Shown here: positions 1 through 9,332 of the stretch, in pieces
How the letters are laid out: each line of letters starts with the position of its first letter
Position numbering within the stretch: position 1 is the first letter of the stretch
Assembly: GCF_014207535.1 (NCBI RefSeq)
Contig: NZ_JACHGK010000006.1
Coordinates: 62,001-126,000, forward strand
From: Bacillus benzoevorans
GTDB taxonomy: Bacteria > Bacillota > Bacilli > Bacillales > Cytobacillaceae
Length of the DNA stretch: 64,000 nucleotides
Direction of reading: 5' to 3'
Made by a program: the position numbers and the translations under genes
The notes under the pieces: model-generated
Told to the model about the DNA's origin: nothing
Database searches by the model: none
Seen by the model: only the letters and a program-made list of their open reading frames with translations

Positions 1-345
1 ATTGTCGTAGCGGGTCAGCGTGTACAAGTTATTAAGGATACTGAAGCTGGCGGTAAAGGAACGCTGCAGTTTGGTACGGAGGTTGTAAGTGCAGACGATG
101 GTTCAGTAGCTGCCCTGCTTGGCGCTTCTCCAGGTGCTTCCACAGCCGTTTCGGTTATGCTTGAGGTTATGAAAAAATGTTTCCCGCAGCATATGAAAGC
201 ATGGGAAACAAAAATAAAAGAAATGATTCCATCATATGGTATATCACTAATGAACAATCCGGAGCTTCTGAAAGAAGTTCACATTTCAACTGAGCGGACG
301 CTTGGCTTAGGAGATAAAGATCCAGTATTCAAAAAAGAAGCATAA
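1..345 (+). CDS. mqo: Malate:quinone oxidoreductase, C-terminal part (5' end outside window)
   Basis: This is the last 114 codons of a membrane-associated flavoenzyme that oxidises malate to oxaloacetate and passes electrons to quinone in the TCA cycle. The frame is open from the first base, so the gene starts upstream of the window. The tail carries the GTLQFGTEVV stretch, the LLGASPGASTAVSVML segment and the terminal TLGLG region, which I recognise from Mqo family C-termini. It stops with TAA and runs directly into a strong hairpin terminator. No neighbour in the window shares its strand, so it appears to end its own transcription unit. The identification rests on the C-terminus only. Confidence 0.85.
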   Translation: MVVAGQRVQVIKDTEAGGKGTLQFGTEVVSADDGSVAALLGASPGASTAVSVMLEVMKKCFPQHMKAWETKIKEMIPSYGISLMNNPELLKEVHISTERTLGLGDKDPVFKKEA

Positions 346-380
346 AATTGCCATTTGGCAATTTTATGCTTCTTTTCTTT
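337..380. terminator. Bidirectional terminator between mqo and ahpF
   Basis: A perfect 16-bp stem (337-352 with 357-372) with an ATTT loop has an A-run before it and a T-rich run after it. It overlaps the mqo stop codon and can end both mqo on the plus strand and ahpF on the minus strand. Confidence 0.85.
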
Positions 381-408
381 CAGTAAATGGATGGAGAGTC
401 CATAGAAG

Positions 409-1932
409 TTAATTTCGGATGAGATAATCAAATGCGCCTAGTGCCGCTGTTGCACCGGATCCCATTGAAATAATGATCTGCTTATACGGACTGTTGGTGC
501 AGTCACCTGCTGCAAAAACGCCAGGAATGCTAGTAGTCCCGCGACTGTCGACAACGATCTCACCGCGTGTTAATTCTAATGTGCCTTCTAACCAATCAGT
601 ATTTGGTACAAGACCGATTTGGACAAATACACCTGCTAATTCAACATGATGCTCTTCTCCGGTTTCACGATTCACATAGGTAATCCCGTTTACTTTATCC
701 GTACCGGTAATTTCTTTCGTTTGTGCATTTGTTACCACTGTAACATTAGGCAGACTGTGCAGACGCTCCTGCAGCACGGAATCCGCTTTTAACTCCGGCA
801 GGAATTCAAGAACGGTAACGTGTTTCACAATACCTGCCAAGTCAATTGCCGCCTCAATGCCGGAATTACCGCCGCCAATAACGGCTACATCTTTACCGGC
901 AAACAATGGTCCATCGCAGTGCGGGCAGTAGGCTACCCCTTTGTTCTTAAATTCTGCTTCGCCTGGTACGTTAACGTTACGCCAACGGGCACCTGTTGAA
1001 AGAATAACGGTCTTACTCTTCAGCACCGCACCGTTTTCTAGTTCAACCTCAATCAGGTCCTTCTTCTCTAACCGTTTGGCACGCTGTACATTCATTACAT
1101 CGATATCATACTCGCTTACATGTGCTTCAAGACTTGCAGCCAGCTTCGGACCTTCTGTATACTTCGTACCGATAAAGTTCTCGATGCCTAAAGTATCTAG
1201 GATTTGCCCGCCGAAGCGTTCCGCAACAATCCCTGTGCGGATCCCTTTACGAGCGGCATAGATGGCTGCACTGGCACCCGCAGGGCCGCCGCCGACAACA
1301 AGGACATCAAATGGTTCCTTACCATTAAGCTCTGAAGCATCTGGAGCATTTCCCATTTTGGCGAGGATTTCTTGGAGTGTCATACGGCCGCTGCCAAAAG
1401 GTTCTCCATTCAGGTAAATAGTTGGCACTGCCAAAATGTTTTTCCCTTCGACTTCTTCTTTATAAGCACTGCCTTCAATCATGGTATGGGAAATACCAGG
1501 GTTTAGAACGCTCATCAAATTCAGCGCCTGTACGATATCAGGGCAATTATGGCAGGTCAAGGAAACGTAGGTTTCGAATTGATAGTTGCCGCGGATGTTT
1601 TTAATTTGATCGATGACACTTTGCTCTACCTTTGGCGCTCTTCCGCTCACCTGAAGCAAAGCTAACACTAATGAAGTAAATTCGTGTCCTAAAGGGATTC
1701 CAGCAAAAACAACACCAGTGTCTTCTCCTGCACGATTGACACTAAAGCTTGGTGTTCTTGAAAGATTGGCTTTCTCTATCTTAATTCTAGGTGACATACT
1801 TTCTAATTCATTCACTAATTCAAGTGTCTCCTGGGACACTTGATCTGAGCCTGCGCTCACCTTTAGCAGTACATCGCCTTCTAAAAGTTCAAGGTATTGC
1901 GCTAATTGTGCTTTTATATCTGCATCAAGCAA
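409..1932 (-). CDS. ahpF: Alkyl hydroperoxide reductase subunit F
   Basis: AhpF is the NADH-dependent flavoprotein disulfide reductase that re-reduces the peroxiredoxin AhpC. About 507 residues. The N-terminal tandem thioredoxin-fold domain carries the CHNCPD redox motif near residue 127. The FAD-binding domain starts at GGGPAGASAA near residue 215, and a second redox centre CPHCDGP sits near residue 340, followed by the NADH-binding GGGNSGIEAA. It lies downstream of ahpC on the same strand with a 160-bp gap that contains a hairpin. A GTG at 1941 is possible, but the GGAG ribosome site lies only one base from it; the TTG at 1932 has better spacing and gives an N-terminus like other Bacillus AhpF proteins, so I chose it. 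Confidence 0.93.
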   Translation of the reverse strand: MLDADIKAQLAQYLELLEGDVLLKVSAGSDQVSQETLELVNELESMSPRIKIEKANLSRTPSFSVNRAGEDTGVVFAGIPLGHEFTSLVLALLQVSGRAPKVEQSVIDQIKNIRGNYQFETYVSLTCHNCPDIVQALNLMSVLNPGISHTMIEGSAYKEEVEGKNILAVPTIYLNGEPFGSGRMTLQEILAKMGNAPDASELNGKEPFDVLVVGGGPAGASAAIYAARKGIRTGIVAERFGGQILDTLGIENFIGTKYTEGPKLAASLEAHVSEYDIDVMNVQRAKRLEKKDLIEVELENGAVLKSKTVILSTGARWRNVNVPGEAEFKNKGVAYCPHCDGPLFAGKDVAVIGGGNSGIEAAIDLAGIVKHVTVLEFLPELKADSVLQERLHSLPNVTVVTNAQTKEITGTDKVNGITYVNRETGEEHHVELAGVFVQIGLVPNTDWLEGTLELTRGEIVVDSRGTTSIPGVFAAGDCTNSPYKQIIISMGSGATAALGAFDYLIRN

Positions 1933-2013
1933 CCTGATCACGCTCCATAAGTTAAGTTCATGTGTTCCGTTTCATTCGATAGGGTTTTAAAAATGAGGTT
2001 AGATATAATAATA

Positions 2014-2063
2014 AACCATCAGTCGGGGATGACGGGCAATCCGTCGACCCCAAGCTGATGGTT
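2014..2063 (-). terminator. Attenuator-like hairpin between ahpC and ahpF
   Basis: The arms 2014-2022 and 2055-2063 form a perfect 9-bp stem, extended by a CGGGG/CCCCA and a GACGG/CCGTC stem. Read on the minus strand it is followed by a T-rich stretch. It likely ends part of the ahpC transcripts, giving more AhpC than AhpF, or protects the ahpC mRNA 3' end. Confidence 0.6.
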
Positions 2064-2095
2064 CATTTTACTTTATCTAAAAGTTGATTGTGTAA

Positions 2096-2659
2096 TTAGA
2101 TTTTACCTACAAGGTCAAGGCTTGGTTTAAGAGTTTGAGCGCCTTCTTCCCATTTAGCCGGGCAAACTTCACCTGGATTGTTGCGAACATATTGTGCTGC
2201 TTTAATTTTTCTAATATAAGTGTTTGCATCACGGCCGATTCCGCCTGCATTGATTTCAACAGCTTGGACAACACCGTCTGGATCGATGATGAAAGTTCCG
2301 CGGTCAGCTAAACCAGCTTCTTCGATTAATACATCAAAGTTGCGGCTGATAGTATGTGTAGGGTCACCGATCATTGTGTATTGGATTTTCTTGATTGTTT
2401 CAGAAGAATCGTGCCATGCTTTATGTGTAAAGTGAGTATCTGTAGAAACAGAATATACTTCAGCTCCTAAAGCTTTGAATGCTTCGTAGTTGTTTTGTAA
2501 ATCTTCAAGCTCTGTTGGGCAAACGAAAGTGAAGTCTGCTGGATAGAATACAACGACACTCCATTTACCTTTGAGATCTGCTTCTGTAACTTCGACAAAT
2601 TCTCCGTTTTTGAATGCTTGTGCTTTAAATGGTAATACTTCTTTTCCAACTAATGACAT
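2096..2659 (-). CDS. ahpC: Alkyl hydroperoxide reductase subunit C (2-Cys peroxiredoxin)
   Basis: AhpC is the cytosolic peroxiredoxin that reduces hydrogen peroxide and organic hydroperoxides. 187 residues, the normal length. The peroxidatic cysteine lies in DFTFVCPTE and the resolving cysteine in EVCPAKW near the C-terminus. An open frame extends farther upstream, but the ATG at 2659 is preceded by GGGAGG with 8-base spacing and gives the conserved start MSLVGKEV, so the longer frame is not used. It is first in the ahpC-ahpF operon. The promoter region carries PerR-like inverted repeats, which would fit induction by peroxide. Confidence 0.96.
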   Translation of the reverse strand: MSLVGKEVLPFKAQAFKNGEFVEVTEADLKGKWSVVVFYPADFTFVCPTELEDLQNNYEAFKALGAEVYSVSTDTHFTHKAWHDSSETIKKIQYTMIGDPTHTISRNFDVLIEEAGLADRGTFIIDPDGVVQAVEINAGGIGRDANTYIRKIKAAQYVRNNPGEVCPAKWEEGAQTLKPSLDLVGKI

Positions 2660-2707
2660 AATAAATTCCTCCCTAAGTGTATGTTTGAGAATTATAATTA
2701 AGATATT

Positions 2708-2761
2708 TAATAATAATTCTAATTCAATAATTATTATTGAATATTTTCTGATGTTTGTCAA
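2708..2761 (-). promoter_or_regulatory. ahpC promoter with two PerR/Fur-type boxes
   Basis: On the minus strand TTGACA (2756-2761) is followed after 17 bases by AATAAT (2733-2738). A perfect 7-1-7 palindrome, CAATAATTATTATTG, occupies 2725-2739 across the -10. A second 15-mer, TTAGAATTATTATTA read on the minus strand (2708-2722), matches 12 of 14 fixed positions of the known PerR box TTATAATNATTATAA. The assignment to PerR is an inference from that match and from the regulated gene. Confidence 0.6.
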
Positions 2762-2779
2762 GAAGTTAATACTCAATTT

Positions 2780-3434
2780 AAGTAAATATTTCCTGTTATT
2801 ACTGAATTTATATTGCCTTTAATAGGATTTATATGTTTTATTTGATTAGAAACATCATTCTCATTGAAAAGTAGGTAGTTGAAATTACTAAAATGAACAT
2901 GGAAAACTGATTTGATTGCACCACTCCCCATAATTTACCATGCTTTTCGCCTTTATGACAAACTTAAGGGTGTACGAGTCAGCCTCATATTAGCCCACTG
3001 CACGATAAAAGGCATTTACTACTACATTATTTCCAATTTCTAATTTTTTATGAAAAAATATAGTTGCGGGAGGTTTCCGGAGAAGAGTGCGGAATTTAGA
3101 AATTGATCATCATCTGTCAAAGATAATGAAAGATGGGGGAGAGCTTTGGCGCGGGATGAGGATCGGCTCAAATGAGGAAGCTGCAACGGCAGGAATGGAG
3201 GATGCTGAGAGCATAGCAGCATGTTTTGCGGTCAGTCCTGAGGGTCAAAAAACGGCAAACGGAATTGGAAAAGGCCTTTATAACAGTCTTTAAGGGCAGG
3301 TTCATAGAACGGTTGGGAAAAAGGCCTTCATAAAAGCGTTGAAGGGCAGATCTCATATTTCATCTATCTGCTGGTAAGAAGAAATCTCGAAGAATAACCC
3401 GTGCTTAAGGAAATTTAAGCATTGGAAAAAGTCA
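2780..3434. other. Intergenic region without a convincing gene
   Basis: About 650 bases between the ahpC promoter and the next minus-strand gene. The only open frames (for example 3087-3293) have no good ribosome site and no recognisable product. Near the end there is an imperfect direct duplication: a GGAAAAGGCCTT...AAGGGCAG block at 3267-3300 recurs at 3316-3349 with 49-bp spacing. Confidence 0.5.
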
Positions 3435-4127
3435 TTAATAGACTAGCTGCAAGATTGTATCAATATCAGTCTTAGCCGATCTTGAGGCAGGGTTTAGGAT
3501 CAATCTGAGCCAGATTTTTGAAATGGTACGATTCCGTTCTTGTTTACTGTCCACAATAAAGGTGATCGGTTTCTTTTTTAATGCCGTGTCCTTTATCAGG
3601 AGATTCGCTTTCTCCAGTAAAACGGGAATATTGATTTGCTGATCATAACTAAATAGTTTGACTACATTTGTCTGTTCACCAAAGGATAAATGGGTACGAT
3701 CCTTGATCCGCATATCTACTACAGTATGACCGTCCATTTGAAATTCCCCGTTAAAATAATTTTGGTCGATGATGTAGATAGGCAGACTTTTTTCTACTAT
3801 TTTAAGTGATATTTTTCCGTCATATCCTTTTTTGATCCGGATGCTTAGCTTTTTAGCGAATGTACAGGCATAAATAGCTAATTCTGTGAATACTGCCAAC
3901 AGTAAGCTTACAACCGGGATAATCATGAATGGTTTTAAAATAAAATCAACTGGATTAAAGCTGATATTCCAGAAGTGAATATTCAAATAATTAAAGAGGG
4001 TAAATGGGGCCATAAGACTCGTAAGGATATAAAGCATGACAAAGAATTCTTTCCTCATACTTCTGTTTAAATAATTAACCACATTCAACAGCTCCTTTTT
4101 GATAGGTTGTCCATTAATTTCCTCCAT
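3435..4127 (-). CDS. Unknown protein with two membrane segments
   Basis: I do not recognise this 230-residue protein. Two hydrophobic segments lie near residues 28-52 and 65-90, followed by a soluble 140-residue domain rich in charged and beta-prone sequence. That suggests a small membrane anchor carrying a cytosolic domain. The ATG at 4127 has its nearest GGAGG inside the coding sequence; a GTG at 4082, fifteen codons later, has AAGGAG nine bases upstream and may be the true start. It is isolated: the next gene upstream on this strand is over 190 bases away beyond a low-complexity gap. No function is proposed. Confidence 0.6.
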   Translation of the reverse strand: MEEINGQPIKKELLNVVNYLNRSMRKEFFVMLYILTSLMAPFTLFNYLNIHFWNISFNPVDFILKPFMIIPVVSLLLAVFTELAIYACTFAKKLSIRIKKGYDGKISLKIVEKSLPIYIIDQNYFNGEFQMDGHTVVDMRIKDRTHLSFGEQTNVVKLFSYDQQINIPVLLEKANLLIKDTALKKKPITFIVDSKQERNRTISKIWLRLILNPASRSAKTDIDTILQLVY

Positions 4128-4326
4128 TGTAACACGGTGGCAACAACTTTATTATAAAAACCGTTAATCAAATTCCTGCAACGATTGATAAGAATCTGCA
4201 TTAAATTTTTCTAAAAAGAATTCATTTTGTCTAAGAATGAACACTAGTAGCGAAAAAGCATCTAGCTCTGATTAATCGTTTTTAGATAAAAATGAAAGGG
4301 ACGGTATAGGCCGTCCCTAAAAGGAT

Positions 4327-5883
4327 TTAAGTTTGATGTTTTTTTTCAAATTTAACAAAAAATGTCGTTCCTTCGGATCCTGTATCAATTTCAATCTTTG
4401 CATGATGGCGTGCCGCAATCGCATAACATACGCCCAGCCCCAGGCCAGTTCCGTTATCCTTGGTCGTGAAGAACGGCGTCCCTAATTTTTCTAAAACCTC
4501 TAGCTTAATTCCCTCTCCTTGATCCTTCACCGCAAGTACAACCTGTCCATTTTCCATGTAAGTTCTGATCGTTAGAATCTTTCCTTCGCTCATGGCTTCT
4601 AAGCCATTGCGGTACAGGTTCAGGATTAATTGGCGAATTTCATTGCGGTTTAATGGCAAACAAGGAATAGCAGAAGAGGTTTCCAATCGTATTTGTTTAT
4701 TTTGGTTGGATGCATCAGCATGGAGCAAGGGGCTTATATCTAGGATGATTGTATTTAAATCTAACTCCTGCAAATCTGTTGTTCTTGTATTCCCCATGGA
4801 GAGGAATTCTGTAATAATCGAATTCGCCCGATCCAATTCATCTATCATTAAGGTAAAGTATTCATGGAAATTTGAACACTCATCCTTGGTACTTAACAGC
4901 TGCAAAAATCCGCGGACTGTGGTCATTGGATTCCGGATTTCATGGCTGATGCCTGCTGCCATTTGTCCGATTAAGTCCAGCCCTGATAAACGTTTCATTT
5001 CTTTCTCATATTTCTTCTTTTCTGTTATGTTTTTAAAATAACAGCAAATCCCATCATCAAACGGGTATACGGATATTTCCAGCCATGAATCATCATAGGA
5101 TGATGGTGCTTCGAAATGGATCGCAACCCTTTCTTCCATGGCACGATGAAACTCATCATATACATTTGTGTGAATAGTACCTGGGAAGATGTCCCATATG
5201 GATTTGCCGATTACATCTTTTGCTTTAAGGTTATGGGGAAAATAATGGTGATCATTAACATAAATATAATTCCAATTCTTATCCAAAGCAGCAAAACCAT
5301 CTGTAATACTGCCAACTATTTTTTTGATCCTCTCTTTAGCTGCTGCCAGTTCTTTCGTTCGCTCTATGACCTTTTTTTCAAGGAGATTTTGGTGTTGAAT
5401 CAACTTTTCTGTCAGCAGGTCTTTTTCATCCTCAAGTTTTTCTCTGATCTGCAAAACATGTTCAAGTTCCTCATTTTTTCGCGCCAATTCATCCCTGGAC
5501 CGCTTGAGGGAAATGTGTGTTCTTACCCTGGAAATGAGTTCTTTTCTCTTAAAGGGCTTGGTGATATAATCAACAGCCCCCAAATCGAACCCTCTGACAA
5601 TATCCTCGGTTTCACTTTTTACTGTTAAAAAGATGACTGGGATCCTTTCATATCTGGGGTCTGCTTTTATTGTTTTACAGACTTCATACCCATCAATATC
5701 AGGCATTTCAACATCTAATAAAATAAGCTCCGGAATGTTTTCTTCCAGGAATTGATATACCTCAAGGGCATTCTGGGCAATGCCGAGCTCATAGCCGCAT
5801 TCCGCCATGATGGTAGCCAATACTTGAATATTATTAGGATTATCATCAACTATTAATACTAGATTGCTATTTTTTCTATCCAT
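4327..5883 (-). CDS. REC-PAS histidine kinase (hybrid, receiver first)
   Basis: A cytosolic signalling protein of 518 residues. The order is an N-terminal receiver domain (DDNPNN near 13, phospho-acceptor D57 in LLDVEMPD, K109 in ITKPF), a coiled-coil linker (about 125-190), a PAS domain (about 190-290), a HisKA domain with H314 in GISHEIRNPM, and a HATPase domain ending with GTGLGLG. It has no membrane segment and no DNA-binding domain. It overlaps the upstream Cache kinase by 8 bases, so the two are co-translated. The simplest reading is that the membrane kinase phosphorylates this receiver, which controls the attached kinase; its final output is not encoded nearby in an obvious way. Confidence 0.88.
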   Translation of the reverse strand: MDRKNSNLVLIVDDNPNNIQVLATIMAECGYELGIAQNALEVYQFLEENIPELILLDVEMPDIDGYEVCKTIKADPRYERIPVIFLTVKSETEDIVRGFDLGAVDYITKPFKRKELISRVRTHISLKRSRDELARKNEELEHVLQIREKLEDEKDLLTEKLIQHQNLLEKKVIERTKELAAAKERIKKIVGSITDGFAALDKNWNYIYVNDHHYFPHNLKAKDVIGKSIWDIFPGTIHTNVYDEFHRAMEERVAIHFEAPSSYDDSWLEISVYPFDDGICCYFKNITEKKKYEKEMKRLSGLDLIGQMAAGISHEIRNPMTTVRGFLQLLSTKDECSNFHEYFTLMIDELDRANSIITEFLSMGNTRTTDLQELDLNTIILDISPLLHADASNQNKQIRLETSSAIPCLPLNRNEIRQLILNLYRNGLEAMSEGKILTIRTYMENGQVVLAVKDQGEGIKLEVLEKLGTPFFTTKDNGTGLGLGVCYAIAARHHAKIEIDTGSEGTTFFVKFEKKHQT

Positions 5884-8281
5884 TTGAATTACCCTCTAAT
5901 AGTATTTTTTCAATATGTCTTAATTTTGACTTGATGTTCACGATATCGTAGCATTCAGCATAACGCATGAGTTCTTCCCCTTCAATTGTAATCGGCTCCG
6001 CTTGGTGCTGATGTCCAAATGAAATCAACGTTTGCGCTAATATTTTTACATGACTAATGATGATTGAGGTTTCTAATTGTTTTAATAACGGATTCACTTG
6101 GTCCCTTATAGCAGCCAGAATTTTAGAATCTATGCTGTCCTGAAACTTGACCATACCGGCATCCATCGTGGAGAGATCCAGATCAATGATTTCCTCATTT
6201 GCAGAACCCTTTTCTCGAATATAGCAGCTGTCCGTCTCTTCTGGCAGTGATTCTTTTTCTGCCACCTGAACATTTGTATATTCAACATAGAAAATGCTGC
6301 CGTTGCCCGCTTCGCTTTCAAAAGAGATTTTGCCGTTCATCATTTCTACTAATTTTTTTGTGATTGAAAGTCCCAGACCAGTGCCTCCGTATTTTTTGCT
6401 GCTTTGTCCTGATATTTGTGTAAAGGCCTCAAATATTTTCGCTTGTTCATTTTCAGGGATGCCAATACCTGTATCTTTAACTGAAAGGTGAAGATCGATC
6501 AGATTGGTGTCAGACGCATCCGAAGGTGAAGCGGTTAACGTTAGTTTTACATAGCCCTTTTCAGTAAACTTGACGGCATTTCCGACTAGATTCAATAAGA
6601 TTTGCCGAATTCTTATTTCATCAAACAGAATGAGTTCAGGAAGATCATTTGGAATATCGATGAAAAACTCAATCTTTTTATGGTGAACGGTTTGGATAAA
6701 GATCGTTTCAATTTCTTTGAAAATCTCATACAGTTTAATTGGTTTATAATGCAGTTCAATTTTACCGGCTTCAATCTTAGAAAGGTCGAGAATATCGTTG
6801 ATAATAAGCAGCAGACTATTTCCGGCCGTGTGAATGGTTTTAATATAATTTTGCTGTTTTTCCTCTTTAATGTTATTTTGCAGAAGCTCGCTGAGTCCGA
6901 TCACCGCATTTAAGGGTGTACGAATTTCATGACTCATATTCGCGAGAAATTCACTTTTTGCTTGGTTGGCTTTTTCTGCCGCCGCCTTTGCATATTCTAG
7001 CTCCACATTGGCTTTTTCGATTGCCGCGGTTCTCTGTTTTACTTTTTCCTCAAGATGATGAATGTGTTTATATAACTCATCCGCCATTTTATTAAAAACA
7101 CGGGATAGCTTCCCAATTTCATCATTTTTATAGATTTTTGCTCTCTGCAGCAATTCACCCCTTGTGAATTTTTCTGCCGTACTTATTAAATCATTGATAG
7201 GTTTTAAAATAACATCCGTTATCTTTTTATAGATAATCATGGATAGAAACAAGGCCAGAATCGATAAGAAAATAGCTGCTTCAATATTTTTATTGATTTC
7301 CGCTGTCAGTTGATAATCGGGAATTGCGGTAATGATCAGCCAGTCCAATCCGTTCTGACTATATTCAGTAAGTTTAATATGAAGATTGCCATCTTCTGTT
7401 TTTTTGATGACTTTATTTTCTCCCGTTTGTTTGTAATGCTCGTAGGCTTTAACGATGGCTTTATTTTCAGTGGTATCAATTGCTACTCTTTTAAAGCTGC
7501 CGTCGGAAAGGGGCTGGAAGGCTGGAATATCAACTGAATTAGCCACTAATTCACCCGTATTTCTTTCAACGACAAACGCCGTTGCGACGCGGTCTGCCAC
7601 GATTTCCTTCAAATAGTCGTTGAGGCTTGAAAGTGTAATCCGCGTACCTAAAACCCCTTGAAGCTGCCCCGCTTGATTATAAATGGGATAGGTGGAAGCT
7701 AGGACTAAGTCATCTTTGATAAAATGCTTATAAAGAGGGGGGAAAATCGGTTTACCAGCTTTTTTGGTTAAGGTGTACCATTCTCTTGTACGGGGGTCAA
7801 ATTCGCCGTAGTCCTCGACAAACCCTTTCTCTGTCATATTCTCCGTTACGGAGTAATAATAAGAGTGACCATCCGTTTCTCTATTGCTGCGATAGATTTC
7901 GATTTGATTGTTTTGGTTTCTGCGGGCCCCATAATAATCGCCATTCTCTAATCCGTAACTAATGCTGTAGATATTTTCATTGCTGGATTTGATCACGCTC
8001 GCAAAAAAAGCATCGCGTTCGGTTGTATTATTCATATCGACAATCCCATTTTCGAGGATATTGTGATTGATGGCATTCATGCTGTATGGGAGAGCAATTA
8101 ATTCTTCAATTTCATTTAGGATATCTTTACTTGAGGCATTTTCCATTTTAACGATCGTACTCTCTGAGGATGCCTTCCAGCTTGAAAAGATGATATAGTC
8201 GATTGTCACGAGAGTACTTACCATCAGGAGGATAAATGTAATGCTGATCATTGCTCTAATCGAAGTTGTTCTTTTAGCCAT
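5876..8281 (-). CDS. Membrane sensor histidine kinase with extracellular Cache domain
   Basis: 801 residues. A first membrane helix (about 10-33), an extracytoplasmic double-Cache-type domain (about 35-325, with FDPRTREWY typical of these sensors), a second helix (about 334-353), HAMP (about 353-405), a coiled coil, HisKA with H451 in MSHEIRTPLNAVIG, and HATPase with N564/N568 region, DTGIGI and GGTGLGL. About 120 residues follow the ATPase without a receiver domain, which is unusual because kinases with this core often end in one. The receiver is instead at the start of the next gene, which overlaps this one by 8 bases. The ligand is unknown; Cache domains often bind small organic molecules. 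Confidence 0.9.
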   Translation of the reverse strand: MAKRTTSIRAMISITFILLMVSTLVTIDYIIFSSWKASSESTIVKMENASSKDILNEIEELIALPYSMNAINHNILENGIVDMNNTTERDAFFASVIKSSNENIYSISYGLENGDYYGARRNQNNQIEIYRSNRETDGHSYYYSVTENMTEKGFVEDYGEFDPRTREWYTLTKKAGKPIFPPLYKHFIKDDLVLASTYPIYNQAGQLQGVLGTRITLSSLNDYLKEIVADRVATAFVVERNTGELVANSVDIPAFQPLSDGSFKRVAIDTTENKAIVKAYEHYKQTGENKVIKKTEDGNLHIKLTEYSQNGLDWLIITAIPDYQLTAEINKNIEAAIFLSILALFLSMIIYKKITDVILKPINDLISTAEKFTRGELLQRAKIYKNDEIGKLSRVFNKMADELYKHIHHLEEKVKQRTAAIEKANVELEYAKAAAEKANQAKSEFLANMSHEIRTPLNAVIGLSELLQNNIKEEKQQNYIKTIHTAGNSLLLIINDILDLSKIEAGKIELHYKPIKLYEIFKEIETIFIQTVHHKKIEFFIDIPNDLPELILFDEIRIRQILLNLVGNAVKFTEKGYVKLTLTASPSDASDTNLIDLHLSVKDTGIGIPENEQAKIFEAFTQISGQSSKKYGGTGLGLSITKKLVEMMNGKISFESEAGNGSIFYVEYTNVQVAEKESLPEETDSCYIREKGSANEEIIDLDLSTMDAGMVKFQDSIDSKILAAIRDQVNPLLKQLETSIIISHVKILAQTLISFGHQHQAEPITIEGEELMRYAECYDIVNIKSKLRHIEKILLEGNSNG

Positions 8282-8645
8282 TCATGAACACCCCATTTCG
8301 GTACATGCCGCAGCTTTGGACCATTACTATTCTAATCATTATCTCTAAAATGATACTTTGTTACAATACTATTTATTTATATAAATATCTTTTTTATAGT
8401 ATTTAGTTTTCTTAACAAGAAACTGTTATGGAACCATGGGAGAGTAAGGCGGATAAAACAGCGGGAAAGTGTGCTTCATCCGGCCTCCGGGGGACAGAAT
8501 GGGATCAATCGGTGGGGAAAGGTCCTTCAGACAGCCTATTTGGCTTAATGCTAAGAAAATCTTAAGATTTACATAGAGGGTTTGTTAAGATTTGATTGCT
8601 ATCATTTGTTTAGATGGAAAATAAGGGGAAAGGCGGTGGTCTTTC
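8282..8645. promoter_or_regulatory. Divergent regulatory region between two signalling units
   Basis: This 364-base gap separates the Cache kinase (minus) from the OmpR-type regulator (plus). Close to the plus-strand gene there are three half-sites of the form YTAAGA: CTAAGA at 8551, TTAAGATTT at 8562 and TTAAGATTT at 8585. Spacings of 11 and 23 bp put them on one face of the helix, as expected for an OmpR-family autoregulatory site. That role is inferred. Confidence 0.4.
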
Positions 8646-9332
8646 ATGAACATATTGGTTTGTGATGATGATAAGGAAATTGTCGATGCGATTGGAATTT
8701 ATTTAGAGAATGAAGGGTATCAAATTTTCAAGGCCTATAACGGCATCGAGGCCATAGAGATCATTGATGAGCAGGAGATCCATCTGATTATTATGGATAT
8801 TATGATGCCGCAGATGGATGGAATCAAAGCAACGATGAAGATTCGCGAGGATAAAAGTATCCCGTTAATCATGCTTTCAGCCAAGTCAGAGGATTATGAT
8901 AAAATTTTCGGCTTAAATATTGGCGCGGATGATTATATCACGAAGCCGTTTAATCCCCTGGAGCTGATTGCCAGGGTGAAATCGCAGCTGCGCAGATATA
9001 CCACATTCGGCGGTCTGGAAAAAAGGAATGATGTATATAGGACTGGCGGGCTCGAAATCGATGATGAACGGAAAATTATCACTGTCGATGGCGAGGGGGT
9101 TCATTTGACGCCGGTGCAGTATAAGATTTTGCTGCTGTTGACGGCAAACGCTGGAAGAGTTTTTTCGATAGAAGATATTTATGAAAAAGTCTGGAATGAA
9201 ACAGCCTTTAGTCCGGAAAATACGGTAGCAGTTCATATTCGAAAAATTAGAGAAAAAATTGAAATCAATCCGAAGGAACCAAAATATTTGAAGGTGGTGT
9301 GGGGAGTTGGGTACAAGGTCGAAAAGCTTTAG
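8646..9332 (+). CDS. OmpR/PhoB-family response regulator
   Basis: 228 residues: an N-terminal receiver domain (acidic pocket CDDD at 6-9, phospho-acceptor D51 in IIMDIMMP, lysine in ITKPF near 100) and a C-terminal winged helix (about 130-226) ending in the VWGVGYKVE signature of the family. It is translated from an ATG behind GGTGG. The downstream sensor kinase overlaps its last 26 bases, so the two form a standard two-component pair. Direct TTAAGA repeats upstream may be its own binding site. The regulated process is not evident from the neighbours. Confidence 0.93.
   Translation: MNILVCDDDKEIVDAIGIYLENEGYQIFKAYNGIEAIEIIDEQEIHLIIMDIMMPQMDGIKATMKIREDKSIPLIMLSAKSEDYDKIFGLNIGADDYITKPFNPLELIARVKSQLRRYTTFGGLEKRNDVYRTGGLEIDDERKIITVDGEGVHLTPVQYKILLLLTANAGRVFSIEDIYEKVWNETAFSPENTVAVHIRKIREKIEINPKEPKYLKVVWGVGYKVEKL

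Noticed and set aside
3087..3293. 68-codon plus-strand frame
   Set aside because: Weak start context, overlaps an imperfect direct duplication, and resembles no known protein.
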